A stretch of 26,166 bases of DNA from Deltaproteobacteria bacterium. Lineage in GTDB: Bacteria > Desulfobacterota > DSM-4660 > Desulfatiglandales > Desulfatiglandaceae. A model generated the notes under the pieces. That model saw nothing but the letters and a program-made list of their open reading frames with translations. It was not told the DNA's origin and ran no database searches. Below are positions 1 to 7,949 of the stretch, piece after piece (positions within the stretch are counted from its first letter, which is position 1; every line of letters starts with the position of its first letter). The position numbers were made by a program, and so were the translations under genes. The DNA is taken from the NCBI GenBank assembly GCA_018644785.1, contig JABGPV010000035.1, forward strand, positions 1 to 26,166, in the 5' to 3' direction.

Positions 1-31
1 GACCTCTACCTGGGTTTCATTTTTTCTCTCT

Positions 32-70
32 GATTTTTGGCGCGGATTTCGCGGATTACACGGATTTTTT
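32..70. repeat. Dispersed intergenic repeat (GCGGATTACACGG type)
   Basis: The stretch contains repeated GCGGATT/CGGATT words (gcggatttcgcggattacac) followed by a T-rich run. This resembles short dispersed repeats that occur between genes in several anaerobe genomes (recollection, not a search). It lies in a 249-base stretch without a convincing gene. The only open frame there, on the minus strand, is largely made of these repeats and is not called as a gene. Confidence 0.35.
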
Positions 71-110
71 GTTTTTTTGTTGTTGCACTAAAATTCAAGC
101 ATCTGAATTC

Positions 111-306
111 GTACCCGTTCACGGTTTGCAGTTGCCGGTTACCGGTTGAAAAAACAGCATGTTGAACGAAGTCATGGGCTTTTCTCTTGCAGGTTGGATC
201 TGAAAAAGGAAAGCAAGGAGTTGAAACCAACATCCAAATGCTTCAAGGATTACATAAGTTCGCTGAAAAATACCGGCAACTGTGAACCGGCACCGTGAAC
301 GGGTAC
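111..306. repeat. Imperfect long inverted repeat with spacer
   Basis: GTACCCGTTCACGG at 111-124 is matched by its exact reverse complement at 293-306. The homology continues inward with a gap of about 8 bases: a 'cagttgccggt' block lies on the left and its complement on the right near 271-282. The right arm forms the last coding bases of the truncated UDP-glucose dehydrogenase. The arms look like two copies of a dispersed repeat in opposite orientation. Whether they caused the truncation is inference. Confidence 0.6.
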
Positions 307-1143
307 GTCTTTTTTAAAGCACGACCCCCCAAACCCCACACTGGCATTGAGGAACTTGCTGCCGATGCGGCTGTCCATGCCCACCGCTCGGGCGACTTCG
401 CTCACGTCGGCATCGGCCTTTTCGCATAAAGCCGATATGGCGTTGATGGAAGAGATCCGTTGGGCCAGAAAGGCATTCGCCACCAACTTGGAAAGCTCGC
501 TGCTCCAGATGTTGGAGGTGATGATTCTGTCTCTGGGGATCCAGTTGGCATAAATCTCCACGAGTACGTCCCGGGCCAAAAGCCCTTCGGCCGTCTGGGA
601 GGAACCGATAAGCACCCGGTCCGGGTTTTCCAGGTCCTTAATGGCGGTCCCTTCAGCCAGGAATTCCGGGTTTGACAAAACGTCAAAACAGAGGCCATTA
701 TCCCCGCATGCCAAAATCCGTTCCATGGCCTGAGCGGTTTTCACCGGCAGGGTGCTCTTTTCGACAATAATTTTGCTGGATTGAGAATATTTTCGTATCT
801 CTCTGGCGGTTTTATCCCAATATTGAAGATCAGCCGCCATCCCCGCGCCGGCGCCAAAGGTTTTGGTGGGGGTGTTGACGCTCACAAAAATAACGTCGGA
901 ATCCCGAATCCCTTTCTCGATTTCAGTGCTGAAAAAGAGGTTCCTCCCCCTGGCAGCCCTGACCACCTCGTCAAGACCGGGCTCATAAATGGGCAGATCG
1001 TCGGAATTCCACTGAGCAATTCGTTCAGGGTTGATATCCACCACCGTCACCTTGTATTGCGGACATTTAAAGGCAATCATGGCCATGGTGGGACCCCCCA
1101 CATAACCCGCTCCGATACAAAGAATATTCCTTTTAAATGGCAT
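250..1143 (-). pseudogene. UDP-glucose 6-dehydrogenase, eukaryote-like type, C-terminally truncated
   Basis: The enzyme would oxidise UDP-glucose to UDP-glucuronate in the cytoplasm for polysaccharide precursors. The N-terminal Rossmann motif ([10 protein letters not shown]), [30 protein letters not shown] and [20 protein letters not shown] are intact and read much more like the animal/plant enzyme than like usual bacterial Ugd. The catalytic Cys ([10 protein letters not shown], Cys275) is present. After KKDV the frame runs into an unrelated 17-residue tail encoded by an intergenic repeat and stops at 297 residues, against roughly 440-490 for the family. The C-terminal UDP-binding domain is therefore missing and no remnant of it is seen to the left. 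A Shine-Dalgarno AGGAGAT lies before ATG 1143, so the gene was once well expressed. It is probably inactive; a functional short form is unlikely. Confidence 0.85.
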
Positions 1144-1182
1144 TTTCGGTTTTATCTCCTGAAGCGGCAGGCCGCGGTTTTG

Positions 1183-1211
1183 AGTTTCAAGTTTTAAGTT
1201 TAAAGTTTCAA
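1183..1211. repeat. AT-rich 'AAGTTT' simple repeat
   Basis: Near-tandem iterations of ttcaagtttt/aagtttaaag/tttcaag lie between the dehydrogenase start and glpK. This low-complexity intergenic motif is probably a dispersed repeat. The rest of the 1144-1388 gap holds the dehydrogenase Shine-Dalgarno and no promoter I would stand behind. Confidence 0.45.
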
Positions 1212-1388
1212 GAGTGCTGGCGAAAGGACGTTAGCATATCAGCGCTTTGACGTCATTAAAAAATCCAAATTTTTCCATTTCAGGGCGAGCACTTTCAAAT
1301 CTCTGATTGGGAAATGATTCTGGATGTTTTAAACGGTTCATGGTAAATATCTTATCATCAATATTTCACAAACGGGGGAGAGTGCAAG

Positions 1389-2900
1389 ATGGGCAAGTTC
1401 ATCGGGGCGCTGGATCAGGGGACAACAAGTACCCGGTTTATTGTTTTTGACCATGGGGGCCAAATCGCGGGGCTGGACCAGAAGGAACACAACCAAATAT
1501 TCCCCCGGCCCGGCTGGGTGGAACACGACCCACTGGAAATATGGGACAACACGCAAAAAGTGATACGGGGTGGGCTTGCCAATGCGGGGGCGAAAGGCGC
1601 GGACCTCGCTGCCATCGGCATCACCAATCAACGGGAAACCACCGTGGTCTGGAACAAACACACGGGGAAACCCTACGGCAATGCCATCGTGTGGCAGTGC
1701 ACCCGCACGGACAATATGTGTCGAGCGCTCATCAAGGATGGGGGACAGGATCGTTTCCGGGAGACGACGGGACTTCCCATTGCAGCTTACTTTTCCGGGC
1801 CCAAAATCAAATGGATACTGACGCATATTCCGGAGGCACGAACAGCCGCCCTGAAGGGGGACGCTTTATTCGGGACCATGGAGACCTGGGTGATCTGGTG
1901 GCTCACGGGAGGCCCAAAAGGCGGCGCCCATGTGACCGATGTCACCAATGCCAGCCGAACCCTGCTCATGGACCTTACGACCCTTGCCTGGGACAATAAT
2001 ATTCTGGAAATTCTTGACATCCCGCCACAGATGCTGCCCAGAATCGTGCCGTCTTCCGACGAAGAATTCTGGGGGCTTACGGCCGATGACGGCCCCTTTG
2101 AAGAAAAGATACCCGTTTGCGGGGCGCTGGGGGATCAGCAGGCCGCCCTTGTGGGCCAGGCCTGTTTTAAGAAAGGGGAAGCCAAAAACACCTATGGCAC
2201 CGGCTGTTTCCTGCTACTCAACACCGGCCCGGAACCCGTGCCATCAAAGCATGGTTTGATCACAACGGTTGCCTACCAGGTGAGCGGGCAGGAGCCGGTC
2301 TATGCCCTTGAGGGATCCATCGCCATAGCCGGGGCCCTGGTGCAATGGTTTCGGGACAACCTGGGGCTAATCAAAACAGCCCCTGACATCGAAAACCTGG
2401 CCGGCACGGTGGAGGACAACGGCGGCATGTTCATTGTCCCCGCCTTTTCCGGCCTGTTTGCCCCTTACTGGCGCGACGATGCCCGCGGGGTCATGGTGGG
2501 ATTGACCCGCTATATTCACAAGGGCCATATGGCGCGCGCCGTACTGGAAGCCTGCGCTTTTCAAACCCGGGACATTCTGGAGGCCATGAACAAGGATGCC
2601 GGTCATCAGCTGCCCCATCTGAAGGTGGACGGGGGCATGGTTGAAAACGATTTATTGATGCAAATCCAGGCCGATGTATTGAATGTCCCCGTGATTCGGC
2701 CCCGGATCGCCGAGACCACCGCCCTGGGGGCCGCCTATGCCGCCGGGCTGGCGGTGGGCTTCTGGTCATCACAGGAAGAACTGCGGCAAAACTGGTCTGA
2801 AGATCGTTCCTGGCAGCCGACCCAGCCTGAAGAAGAGAGAGCGGCCGGGTACAAAAGCTGGAAAAGGGCCGTTGAAAAAACCTTTGACTGGGTTCAATAG
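1389..2900 (+). CDS. glpK: Glycerol kinase
   Basis: ATP-dependent phosphorylation of glycerol to sn-glycerol 3-phosphate in the cytoplasm. It is a FGGY-family kinase of 503 residues, the normal length. Visible motifs are the N-terminal phosphate loop DQGTTSTR (residues 9-16), the NQRETTVVW segment, the [12 protein letters not shown] region, YGTGCF, and the C-terminal [16 protein letters not shown] segment followed by [12 protein letters not shown]. The ATG is preceded by GGGGGAGAG at good distance. No glycerol facilitator or glycerol-3-phosphate dehydrogenase gene lies beside it. waaA starts 8 bases downstream, so the two are probably co-transcribed and the glycerol phosphate may serve lipid synthesis as much as catabolism (inference). 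Confidence 0.97.
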   Translation: MGKFIGALDQGTTSTRFIVFDHGGQIAGLDQKEHNQIFPRPGWVEHDPLEIWDNTQKVIRGGLANAGAKGADLAAIGITNQRETTVVWNKHTGKPYGNAIVWQCTRTDNMCRALIKDGGQDRFRETTGLPIAAYFSGPKIKWILTHIPEARTAALKGDALFGTMETWVIWWLTGGPKGGAHVTDVTNASRTLLMDLTTLAWDNNILEILDIPPQMLPRIVPSSDEEFWGLTADDGPFEEKIPVCGALGDQQAALVGQACFKKGEAKNTYGTGCFLLLNTGPEPVPSKHGLITTVAYQVSGQEPVYALEGSIAIAGALVQWFRDNLGLIKTAPDIENLAGTVEDNGGMFIVPAFSGLFAPYWRDDARGVMVGLTRYIHKGHMARAVLEACAFQTRDILEAMNKDAGHQLPHLKVDGGMVENDLLMQIQADVLNVPVIRPRIAETTALGAAYAAGLAVGFWSSQEELRQNWSEDRSWQPTQPEEERAAGYKSWKRAVEKTFDWVQ

Positions 2901-2908
2901 AGAGAGCT

Positions 2909-4120
2909 GTGAGCTTTCTAAAGCATTTTCAGGAACGTCTGGGGTTTCTGCCCGCAAACGCCGTTAAATCCCTTTCGGGTAACCCCAGGATCTGGATTCA
3001 CGGGGCGTCCCTGGGGGAAATCCGGGTTGCTGCGGCGATTATCAAATCGTTGCGGGCGAAACTGCCCGGCTGTGCCATCATGGTTTCAACGGTAACGGAA
3101 CATGGCCGAAACCTGGCGCTTGAGGTTTTTGAAAAAGAGATCCCGGTTGTTTATGCACCGCTGGACCTGCCGGGGTGTGCCCTAAAAGCCCTCTCCTTCG
3201 TACGACCGGATGTGATGGTTTTTCTGGAGACCGAATTATGGCCGGCATGGATCTTTACAGCCGGCAGATTGGGCATCAAACTGGTCTTGCTCAACGGTCG
3301 CATTTCCCCGAGATCACTCAAAGGCTACCTGAGGTTCCGGCCCTTTTTCCGGTCGGTTCTCAAAAATTTTGACGCCTTCAGCATGATTTCCAAAACAGAC
3401 GCGGACCGTATTCATGCCATGGGGGCGCCCGCCGGCAACATCCGGGTTAACGGAAATGCCAAGTACGATCACACCATCATATCACCGGACCCTGCTGTTG
3501 AACGGGAAATGCGGCGAATCTTAAACCTGGCCCCATCGGATCGGGTTATTGTAGCCGGCAGCACACGCGGGGGTGAAGAGGCAATGCTGGTTGAGGCCTA
3601 CGAAGAAATTCGCTCAATATATCCGGACATCCTCTTTATTCTCGCGCCCCGACATATCAAACGGGCTTCTGACATTTGCGCCCTGATTCGCAGTCGAGGG
3701 CTTAAATGCCAGCTGAGAACGGAAATCGGCCGGGGGAAAACAGAACGGACAGCACAAATTCTTGTAACCGATACCTTTGGTGAACTGTTCAACATCTACA
3801 GCGTTGCAACCGTTGTGTTCTGCGGCGCCAGCCTGGTTCCCCTGGGAGGGCAGAACCCTCTTGAACCGGCCGTATGGGGAAAACCCATCCTTTACGGGCC
3901 TCATATGGAGGATTTCCTGGACGCAAAAGAGATGCTGGAATCTGCCGGTGGCGGCATGGAGATTTCGGATCTTCAGGACCTGACGGAAACATTTCTCGAT
4001 TTGCTCGATCATCCCGAAAAAGCCGATACCCTGGGCCACAATGCCAGGGAAACAGCGTTTCAAATGCAGGCTGCCGCCCACAGGCATGCTGAAATCATCA
4101 GCATTCTTTTTTCGAAATGA
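2909..4120 (+). CDS. waaA: 3-deoxy-D-manno-octulosonic acid (Kdo) transferase, GT30
   Basis: Transfers Kdo from CMP-Kdo to lipid A precursor at the inner membrane in LPS synthesis, which marks the host as Gram-negative. Seen: the WIHGASLGEI motif with the probable catalytic base Glu37, the STVTEHGRNLA and ETELWPAWI segments, the RISPRSLKGYLRF region, a second GT-B Rossmann half with VIVAGSTRGGEE, and the C-terminal signature GGQNPLEPA. The start is GTG 2909; an in-frame stop at 2885-2887 allows almost no extension. The usual 25-35-residue N-terminal membrane anchor before the 'ERLG' segment is therefore missing (403 residues against about 420-435). It sits 8 bases after glpK, and the next gene follows 22 bases later. 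Confidence 0.93.
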   Translation: MSFLKHFQERLGFLPANAVKSLSGNPRIWIHGASLGEIRVAAAIIKSLRAKLPGCAIMVSTVTEHGRNLALEVFEKEIPVVYAPLDLPGCALKALSFVRPDVMVFLETELWPAWIFTAGRLGIKLVLLNGRISPRSLKGYLRFRPFFRSVLKNFDAFSMISKTDADRIHAMGAPAGNIRVNGNAKYDHTIISPDPAVEREMRRILNLAPSDRVIVAGSTRGGEEAMLVEAYEEIRSIYPDILFILAPRHIKRASDICALIRSRGLKCQLRTEIGRGKTERTAQILVTDTFGELFNIYSVATVVFCGASLVPLGGQNPLEPAVWGKPILYGPHMEDFLDAKEMLESAGGGMEISDLQDLTETFLDLLDHPEKADTLGHNARETAFQMQAAAHRHAEIISILFSK

Positions 4121-4142
4121 AAACTTTTAAAGAGGTGTCCCA

Positions 4143-5375
4143 TTGATTCAAACGAATCACAACATAATTCCCATACCCATTGATCACGCCGCCATCGATA
4201 CCCTTTACCAGGCCCTTCCTGAAGAAACCAAAGCCAGGGTGGACCAGGCCGTCGACATCATGGTGGAAACCAAAAAGAACAACGGCAGAATTGTTGCCGT
4301 GGTGGGCAGCGGTCCCAACATCCACGAAGGGGTCACCACCCTGATTGCCGAATTGATTCACAAAGGCCTCATTGATGGGGTCAGCACCAGTTCCGCCGTG
4401 GTGAGTCACGAGATGGCGGGGGCCCTGGAGAAGGTGAAACGGGTGGAGGGAAAAGCCCTGGGAATCGATGGGGATCTCCTACCCATCGATGGCCAACTTG
4501 AGGTCAGCCTTCTTGAGCTGGAGCACTTGCACGCCTATGAGAACGAAATTTCTGTGGATATGGATCTTTTCCGCAGGATGATCGGGGCCAGGGGGGCCGT
4601 GATTACCAAGGTGGCGGGAAACATGGCCTATCCCACCGGACTTCGAACGGAGCGACTGGCGCGGGATGTGCTCGCCCTGGCCCGGCGGTATGGCCTCCCT
4701 TTTGAGCGGGTGGCAGGTTTCGGGGCGGACCCTTACACCATGATCGGCGCCGGTGCACAAAAAAATGTGCCCGTCCTGGTGACGGTCCCGCAGCTGGTGG
4801 GGGGGGGCGAAGTGGGTTTGGCAGTGGGGGATTCCATTTCCATCTCACAGCGCTGCCGCAGAATCGCGGACCTCATGGAGAGCGCCGATGTGATCATTGA
4901 GTCGGCTGTGGCCCTGACCCAGGAAATTCACGACGGTCCCTTTGAGCGCTACCCGGGCCACGGCATCTGGGCCCACTGGGAAGGAGACCGGACCTATTCC
5001 CTGGCGAAAAAGAAGATCCTGCGGATCGACCTGGATCCGGCCCTTGAAAAAGCATGGGCCCATGAGCGAAACGCGGGTCATGTATCTGGAGCTGTGGACC
5101 GGGGGCTTCCCAAAACTAAATCCATGGGACTTCCCTTTCGAATGGAGATGTCCGGATTTTCCCGGATTCCCGGGAGCCTTCCCATTGTGGGCGATATCGG
5201 CGAAATATGGCCCGTTCTGGCGGCCCGGCTATCAGAGGCCCTCGACATTCGGCTGGACCTGATGAGCTATAAACAGTCCACCCCCCAGGGAGAGGACTTC
5301 AGGAACTGGATCGTTCGCGAGGTTCAGCCTCTGGACAGAAACCGCATGTTCAAGGCCCTCAGGGAGGGCTCATGA
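4143..5375 (+). CDS. Conserved protein of unknown function, possible deoxyhypusine-synthase/LOR-SDH-like fold
   Basis: A 410-residue soluble protein that I cannot name. It has a Gly-rich segment [16 protein letters not shown] (about residues 50-65), then [40 protein letters not shown] (about 158-176), [15 protein letters not shown] and [22 protein letters not shown]. The alternation of Gly-rich loops with 'lv..g.iDgv' strands resembles the NAD-binding part of deoxyhypusine synthases and of the archaeal-type LOR/SDH (ornithine cyclodeaminase) proteins. That is a pattern impression, not a demonstrated homology. The TTG start is supported by GAGGTG 7 bases upstream and by the lack of a nearby ATG. 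It is probably the last gene of the glpK-waaA transcript. Its stop overlaps the convergent Smr gene by 6 bases. Confidence 0.8.
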   Translation: MIQTNHNIIPIPIDHAAIDTLYQALPEETKARVDQAVDIMVETKKNNGRIVAVVGSGPNIHEGVTTLIAELIHKGLIDGVSTSSAVVSHEMAGALEKVKRVEGKALGIDGDLLPIDGQLEVSLLELEHLHAYENEISVDMDLFRRMIGARGAVITKVAGNMAYPTGLRTERLARDVLALARRYGLPFERVAGFGADPYTMIGAGAQKNVPVLVTVPQLVGGGEVGLAVGDSISISQRCRRIADLMESADVIIESAVALTQEIHDGPFERYPGHGIWAHWEGDRTYSLAKKKILRIDLDPALEKAWAHERNAGHVSGAVDRGLPKTKSMGLPFRMEMSGFSRIPGSLPIVGDIGEIWPVLAARLSEALDIRLDLMSYKQSTPQGEDFRNWIVREVQPLDRNRMFKALREGS

Positions 5376-5666
5376 ATCCTTCTTTGCCGAGGCCCGTAGC
5401 CGAACCATGGTGGCCCCCCATCCCGAGGGACCATCATCCAGCTGATATTGAACCACATCCGGGTGTCTATCAAGGCGCGAATGCACCGTACGGCGGAGCA
5501 CCCCTTTCCCCTTTCCGTGGATAATCCTGACGTCAAGAATCCCTTTTTGCATGCAGGCCCACAGGTATTCGTCTACCACTGAAGCCACATCCCTGGGGGC
5601 GAAAGTGTGGAGGTCCAGAACTCCGTCCACAGGAATTTCCACGGGATCGGAATCCATCGGAGTCAT
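5370..5666 (-). CDS. Smr-domain protein (small MutS-related, probable nuclease)
   Basis: A 98-residue stand-alone Smr domain. Seen: LDLHTF (the LDLH motif near residue 18), the segment [16 protein letters not shown] with the HGxGxGxLR signature, and a C-terminal GATMVRL strand. Stand-alone Smr proteins are nicking or structure-specific DNA/RNA nucleases; which substrate applies here is unknown. The start ATG overlaps the stop of the upstream gene by 4 bases, so translation is probably coupled. It converges with the + strand gene ending at 5375. Confidence 0.9.
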   Translation of the reverse strand: MTPMDSDPVEIPVDGVLDLHTFAPRDVASVVDEYLWACMQKGILDVRIIHGKGKGVLRRTVHSRLDRHPDVVQYQLDDGPSGWGATMVRLRASAKKDS

Positions 5667-6001
5667 ATTCGATCCATGTCCAGCTGGTCCCCGAACGCTT
5701 CCGCCAGCTCGCCGCTCAAAGTCTCGAAATCTGCTTCCGATTCAAACTCCACCACCAGTTCACGGTCATCAAGCACTTTCAACCGCCCCCTTTTTTTGAC
5801 CGCTTCGATGGCCTTTTTCACATCGACGGTGACCCATCCCTTCATTCGCATGATGAGTTCATCCCCGTTGAAGGCCCGTTCGATGGTCAAATCCACCGTT
5901 CGGTGTTTGGCCTCCCAACTGATGATGGCGGGTTTCAAAATGGTGGGGGTCACCGGATCATGCATGGCAGCACATCGAAACCAGAGTTTTGCGCGAATCA
6001 T
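5663..6001 (-). CDS. Hypothetical protein, 112 residues
   Basis: I do not recognise it. The N-terminal half reads as beta-strands ([51 protein letters not shown]). The C-terminal half is acidic and helical with little Cys or Gly, and no signal peptide or membrane segment is seen. The start is supported by GAGGATGAT just before the ATG. The ATGA overlap with the Smr gene points to a two-gene operon and a shared role. Confidence 0.75.
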   Translation of the reverse strand: MIRAKLWFRCAAMHDPVTPTILKPAIISWEAKHRTVDLTIERAFNGDELIMRMKGWVTVDVKKAIEAVKKRGRLKVLDDRELVVEFESEADFETLSGELAEAFGDQLDMDRI

Positions 6002-6071
6002 ATTATCATCCTCACTTTATCTCAAATGGTGATTTACAGGTATTATCATGTAATATTTTGAATCTGTCTGC

Positions 6072-6100
6072 TTGACACATAATAACCCTTTTTTTAATAT
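6072..6100 (+). promoter_or_regulatory. Putative sigma70-type promoter for the cyclase gene
   Basis: TTGACA at 6072-6077, a 17-base spacer, and TAATAT at 6095-6100. A transcript from here would cross the MITE-like element at 6138-6278 and give a leader of about 200 bases before the cyclase start. The rest of the 311-base gap between 6001 and 6313 is AT-rich, contains the MITE and shows no open frame of note. Confidence 0.45.
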
Positions 6101-6137
6101 CCTCAAATAAGGATTTTTCGGTAATTGTTTTTAAATA

Positions 6138-6278
6138 GTGCCCGAACGAAAACTGTCTTTTTCGCCAACCTCTGCGTCAGATAAAAATTTTAATCCTCAA
6201 AATACCAAACGTATTCCTGCGGTTAAAATTTTGATCTTCCTTGATCTTGACAAAAAATCCTAGTTTTCGTTCAGACAC
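6138..6278. mobile_element. MITE-like non-coding element, 141 bp, with 18-bp terminal inverted repeats
   Basis: agtgcccgaacgaaaact (6137-6154) and agttttcgttcagacact (6262-6279) are reverse complements with two mismatches. Inner AAAATTTT blocks (6182-6191 and 6224-6232) add to the fold. TAAATA flanks both ends (6132-6137 and 6279-6284), a plausible target-site duplication of up to 6 bases that shares one base with each terminal repeat. There is no coding capacity. I recall similar sequences scattered in Desulfobacterota genomes but cannot check this here. It lies in the leader of the cyclase gene. Confidence 0.7.
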
Positions 6279-6312
6279 TAAATAACCGTAACAATTAATT
6301 CAAGGAGGAATT

Positions 6313-7260
6313 ATGAAAAATCGGATGATGATTGTTGCAACATTTTTGATCCTGCTGATGGCCATGGCCGTAGCACCTGCCATGGGTGAAAACACAAAGC
6401 TCTGGGATGTTTACAACAATGTGTTGAAAAAAGCCAAATATGTTGATCTAACCCATGCATTCAGTCCTACCATAGCGGTCTGGCCCGGCTTTGGGCAGGC
6501 CAAGTTCAAACCCTCTGTGGCAGGCAAAAAATATGACGGCTATTGCGAAATCGGTGAGGCCTTTGATTACAAAAAACATGGATTTATCGCCACATCCTAT
6601 GAATTGGTCACGGACCAGTACGGCACCCAGTTGGATCCGCCGGCCCACTTCTACGAATACGGCGCCACCATCAGCGACCTGCCGGCCACCTATGCCATCA
6701 GGCCTTTTGTCATTATTGATATTCACGAAAAAGTAAAGAAAGACCCCGGCTATCATGCCACCATCGCGGATATCAAAGCCTGGGAGGCCAAGTACGGAAA
6801 AATCCCTGAAGGGTCGGTCGTGGCTGTTCGATCGGACTGGTACAAGAAATGGAAAGAAACCGATCGCTTCGCTAAAAAACCTTTTCCCGGAACAAAGCTG
6901 GATGCCCTCAAGCTGCTGCATCTGGAGCGAAAAATCCTGTTTCACGGTCATGAACCGCTCGACACGGATACCACGCCCAATCTGGAAGGAGAAAACTGGC
7001 TGCTGAAAAACAACTTCTGCCAGGCCGAGGGAATGATGAATCTGGATAAGGTGCCACCGGCCGGCGCCCTGGTCATGATCGGTTTCGCAAAACCCGAAGG
7101 CGGCACAGGCGGTTATGCCAGGTACGTAGCAATTTGCCCGCCGGACTGGAAATATGGAAAATCTGTCGAGGAACTGCCCGGCGCCCCCTTGCCCAAACAA
7201 CCCTATCCCAACAAAAGAGATAAAAATGGTGTTCTGAGGCCCACACCCCCTGGGAAATAG
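6313..7260 (+). CDS. Secreted cyclase-family (kynurenine formamidase/isatin hydrolase-like) metal-dependent hydrolase
   Basis: 315 residues with an N-terminal signal peptide (MKNRMM, then a hydrophobic stretch to about residue 22, likely cleaved after AMG near residue 25), so it is periplasmic or exported. The mature protein starts with the family's VDLTHAFSPTI segment. The metal-site motif reads GTQLDPPAHF (Gln106, Asp108, His112), where the common form is GTHxDxPxH, so one usual His ligand is Gln. Later segments PEGSVVAVRSDWY, NFCQAEGMMNLDKVP and GGTGGYARYVAICPP match the family's second half. The substrate is unknown; the family cleaves amide or lactam bonds in small aromatic compounds. 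The Shine-Dalgarno AAGGAGG is strong. It stands alone between a promoter and a terminator. Confidence 0.88.
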   Translation: MKNRMMIVATFLILLMAMAVAPAMGENTKLWDVYNNVLKKAKYVDLTHAFSPTIAVWPGFGQAKFKPSVAGKKYDGYCEIGEAFDYKKHGFIATSYELVTDQYGTQLDPPAHFYEYGATISDLPATYAIRPFVIIDIHEKVKKDPGYHATIADIKAWEAKYGKIPEGSVVAVRSDWYKKWKETDRFAKKPFPGTKLDALKLLHLERKILFHGHEPLDTDTTPNLEGENWLLKNNFCQAEGMMNLDKVPPAGALVMIGFAKPEGGTGGYARYVAICPPDWKYGKSVEELPGAPLPKQPYPNKRDKNGVLRPTPPGK

Positions 7261-7274
7261 GCCCATGAAACCGT

Positions 7275-7311
7275 CCCTTGGCCGCAATCAGTTGGTCAAG
7301 GGGCTGTTTTT
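7275..7311 (+). terminator. Rho-independent terminator after the cyclase gene
   Basis: CCCTTGGCC (7275-7283) pairs with GGTCAAGGG (7294-7302, one G-T pair) across a 10-base loop, followed by TGTTTTT at 7305-7311. It sits 15 bases after the cyclase stop, at the edge of the convergent gene fragment. Confidence 0.8.
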
Positions 7312-7312
7312 A

Positions 7313-7675
7313 TTAAATAATTTTCCCTAGTTCTCTCTCTCGGAGATCGTTTAGGATTAAAATTGCCATTTCCGACTCTACCCCTGACTCTACCCCCGAC
7401 TCTACCCCTGACTCTACCCCTGACTCCAGCTCCAGCACTGCCTCGTACTCGGTGGTGTGCCTGGCCTCGGGATGTGCCGGCAGACGTACCAGAAAATAGG
7501 TGTGATCCTCATCGAATTCAAACTCAGGCAATAGAGAGCCGTTCTCTTTTTTGGCGCGAAGTATTTTCGGAATACCGGTGCCCCGACCTTCAGTTAGATC
7601 CAATTCCTTCAAAAATTCGCCGATACGGCGGTTGCGGTATCGACGGGGCATGACCCGATCCCCCCATTTTGACAA
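7313..7675 (-). pseudogene. C-terminal remnant of an AlbA_2/RecG-like ATP-binding (Schlafen-type) regulator
   Basis: The first recognisable residues, RRYRNRRIGEFLKELDLTEG, followed by RGTGIPKILRA, are the conserved C-terminal half of the GHKL-like ATPase domain (HATPase_c_4) in AlbA_2/'RecG-related' proteins. These normally run to about 450-550 residues. The AlbA_2 DNA-binding part and most of the ATPase domain are absent. Behind the domain comes a run of GVES repeats and the short tail EMAILILNDLRERELGKII. The homology begins near 7655, right where an AT-rich stretch begins. It is not a piece of the intact relative at 8219-9595, whose C-terminus differs (RIGSGVQRM). Confidence 0.75.
7374..7427. 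repeat. 12-bp tandem repeat encoding GVES units
   Basis: Four copies of gactctacccc(t/c) lie head to tail from 7374, with a degenerate fifth at 7422-7427. On the minus strand they encode (S)GVES repeated in frame within the C-terminal linker of the Schlafen-like fragment. They are 12-bp, so copy-number change keeps the frame. Confidence 0.85.
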
Positions 7676-7715
7676 TTGACTTATAAAAAAGCCTTTATAT
7701 TTTTTAAATAGCTTA

Positions 7716-7721
7716 TATAAT
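7716..7721 (+). promoter_or_regulatory. Possible -10 box (TATAAT) before the small ORF
   Basis: A perfect TATAAT sits in a very AT-rich stretch (7676-7740) 28 bases before the ATG at 7749. No good -35 box is found at 16-18 bases, so the call is weak. Confidence 0.3.
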
Positions 7722-7748
7722 CATTTAATCTGTAAGAAAGAGCTTAAT

Positions 7749-7949
7749 ATGAACAAAAAGTCATTAATCGAAACCAACCGCTATTTACAGGACTCGGAAA
7801 AATACAGCAACTCTCTAATTACTAATGTTTCAAGCTCTACGGCAATCGAAATTTCTGATAGCGTTTGGTCTATCGTCGATACAGTCGCTGAGGTTGTCAA
7901 CAGCATTCTTATTGTTCCCTCGCCGAAGCAGAAATCGACTTCTCAATGA
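7749..7949 (+). CDS. Small hypothetical protein, 66 residues, possible Fic-antitoxin-like
   Basis: The sequence begins MNKKSLIETNRYLQDSEKY and continues SLITNVSSSTAIEIS. It resembles a group of small uncharacterised proteins starting 'K(S)L.ETNpYL.D..k', recalled and not searched. SSTAIE fits part of the Fic-inhibitory helix motif (S/T)xxxE(G/N), but the residue after Glu is Ile, not Gly or Asn. The remnant converging with it from the minus strand (7909-8043) looks like the C-terminus of a Fic-type protein, which makes an antitoxin origin conceivable. A weak AAAGAG precedes the ATG. The C-terminal 25 residues overlap that remnant and may not be ancestral. Real gene status is uncertain. Confidence 0.45.
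   Translation: MNKKSLIETNRYLQDSEKYSNSLITNVSSSTAIEISDSVWSIVDTVAEVVNSILIVPSPKQKSTSQ

Noticed and set aside
6..233. 75-residue minus-strand open frame in the left intergenic stretch
   Set aside because: It is composed mostly of dispersed intergenic repeats (the GCGGATT words and the CAGTTGCCGG repeat) and shows no protein-like domain.
781..1197. 138-residue + strand open frame opposite the dehydrogenase
   Set aside because: It is antisense to a gene with strong family motifs; its sequence has no recognisable features and it carries over into a repeat.
6448..7287. 279-residue minus-strand open frame opposite the cyclase
   Set aside because: The + strand has a signal peptide, family motifs, ribosome site and terminator; the reverse frame is a shadow.
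7374..7427. Short tandem array as a CRISPR
   Set aside because: The units are 12 bp, contiguous and without spacers, and they encode GVES in frame.
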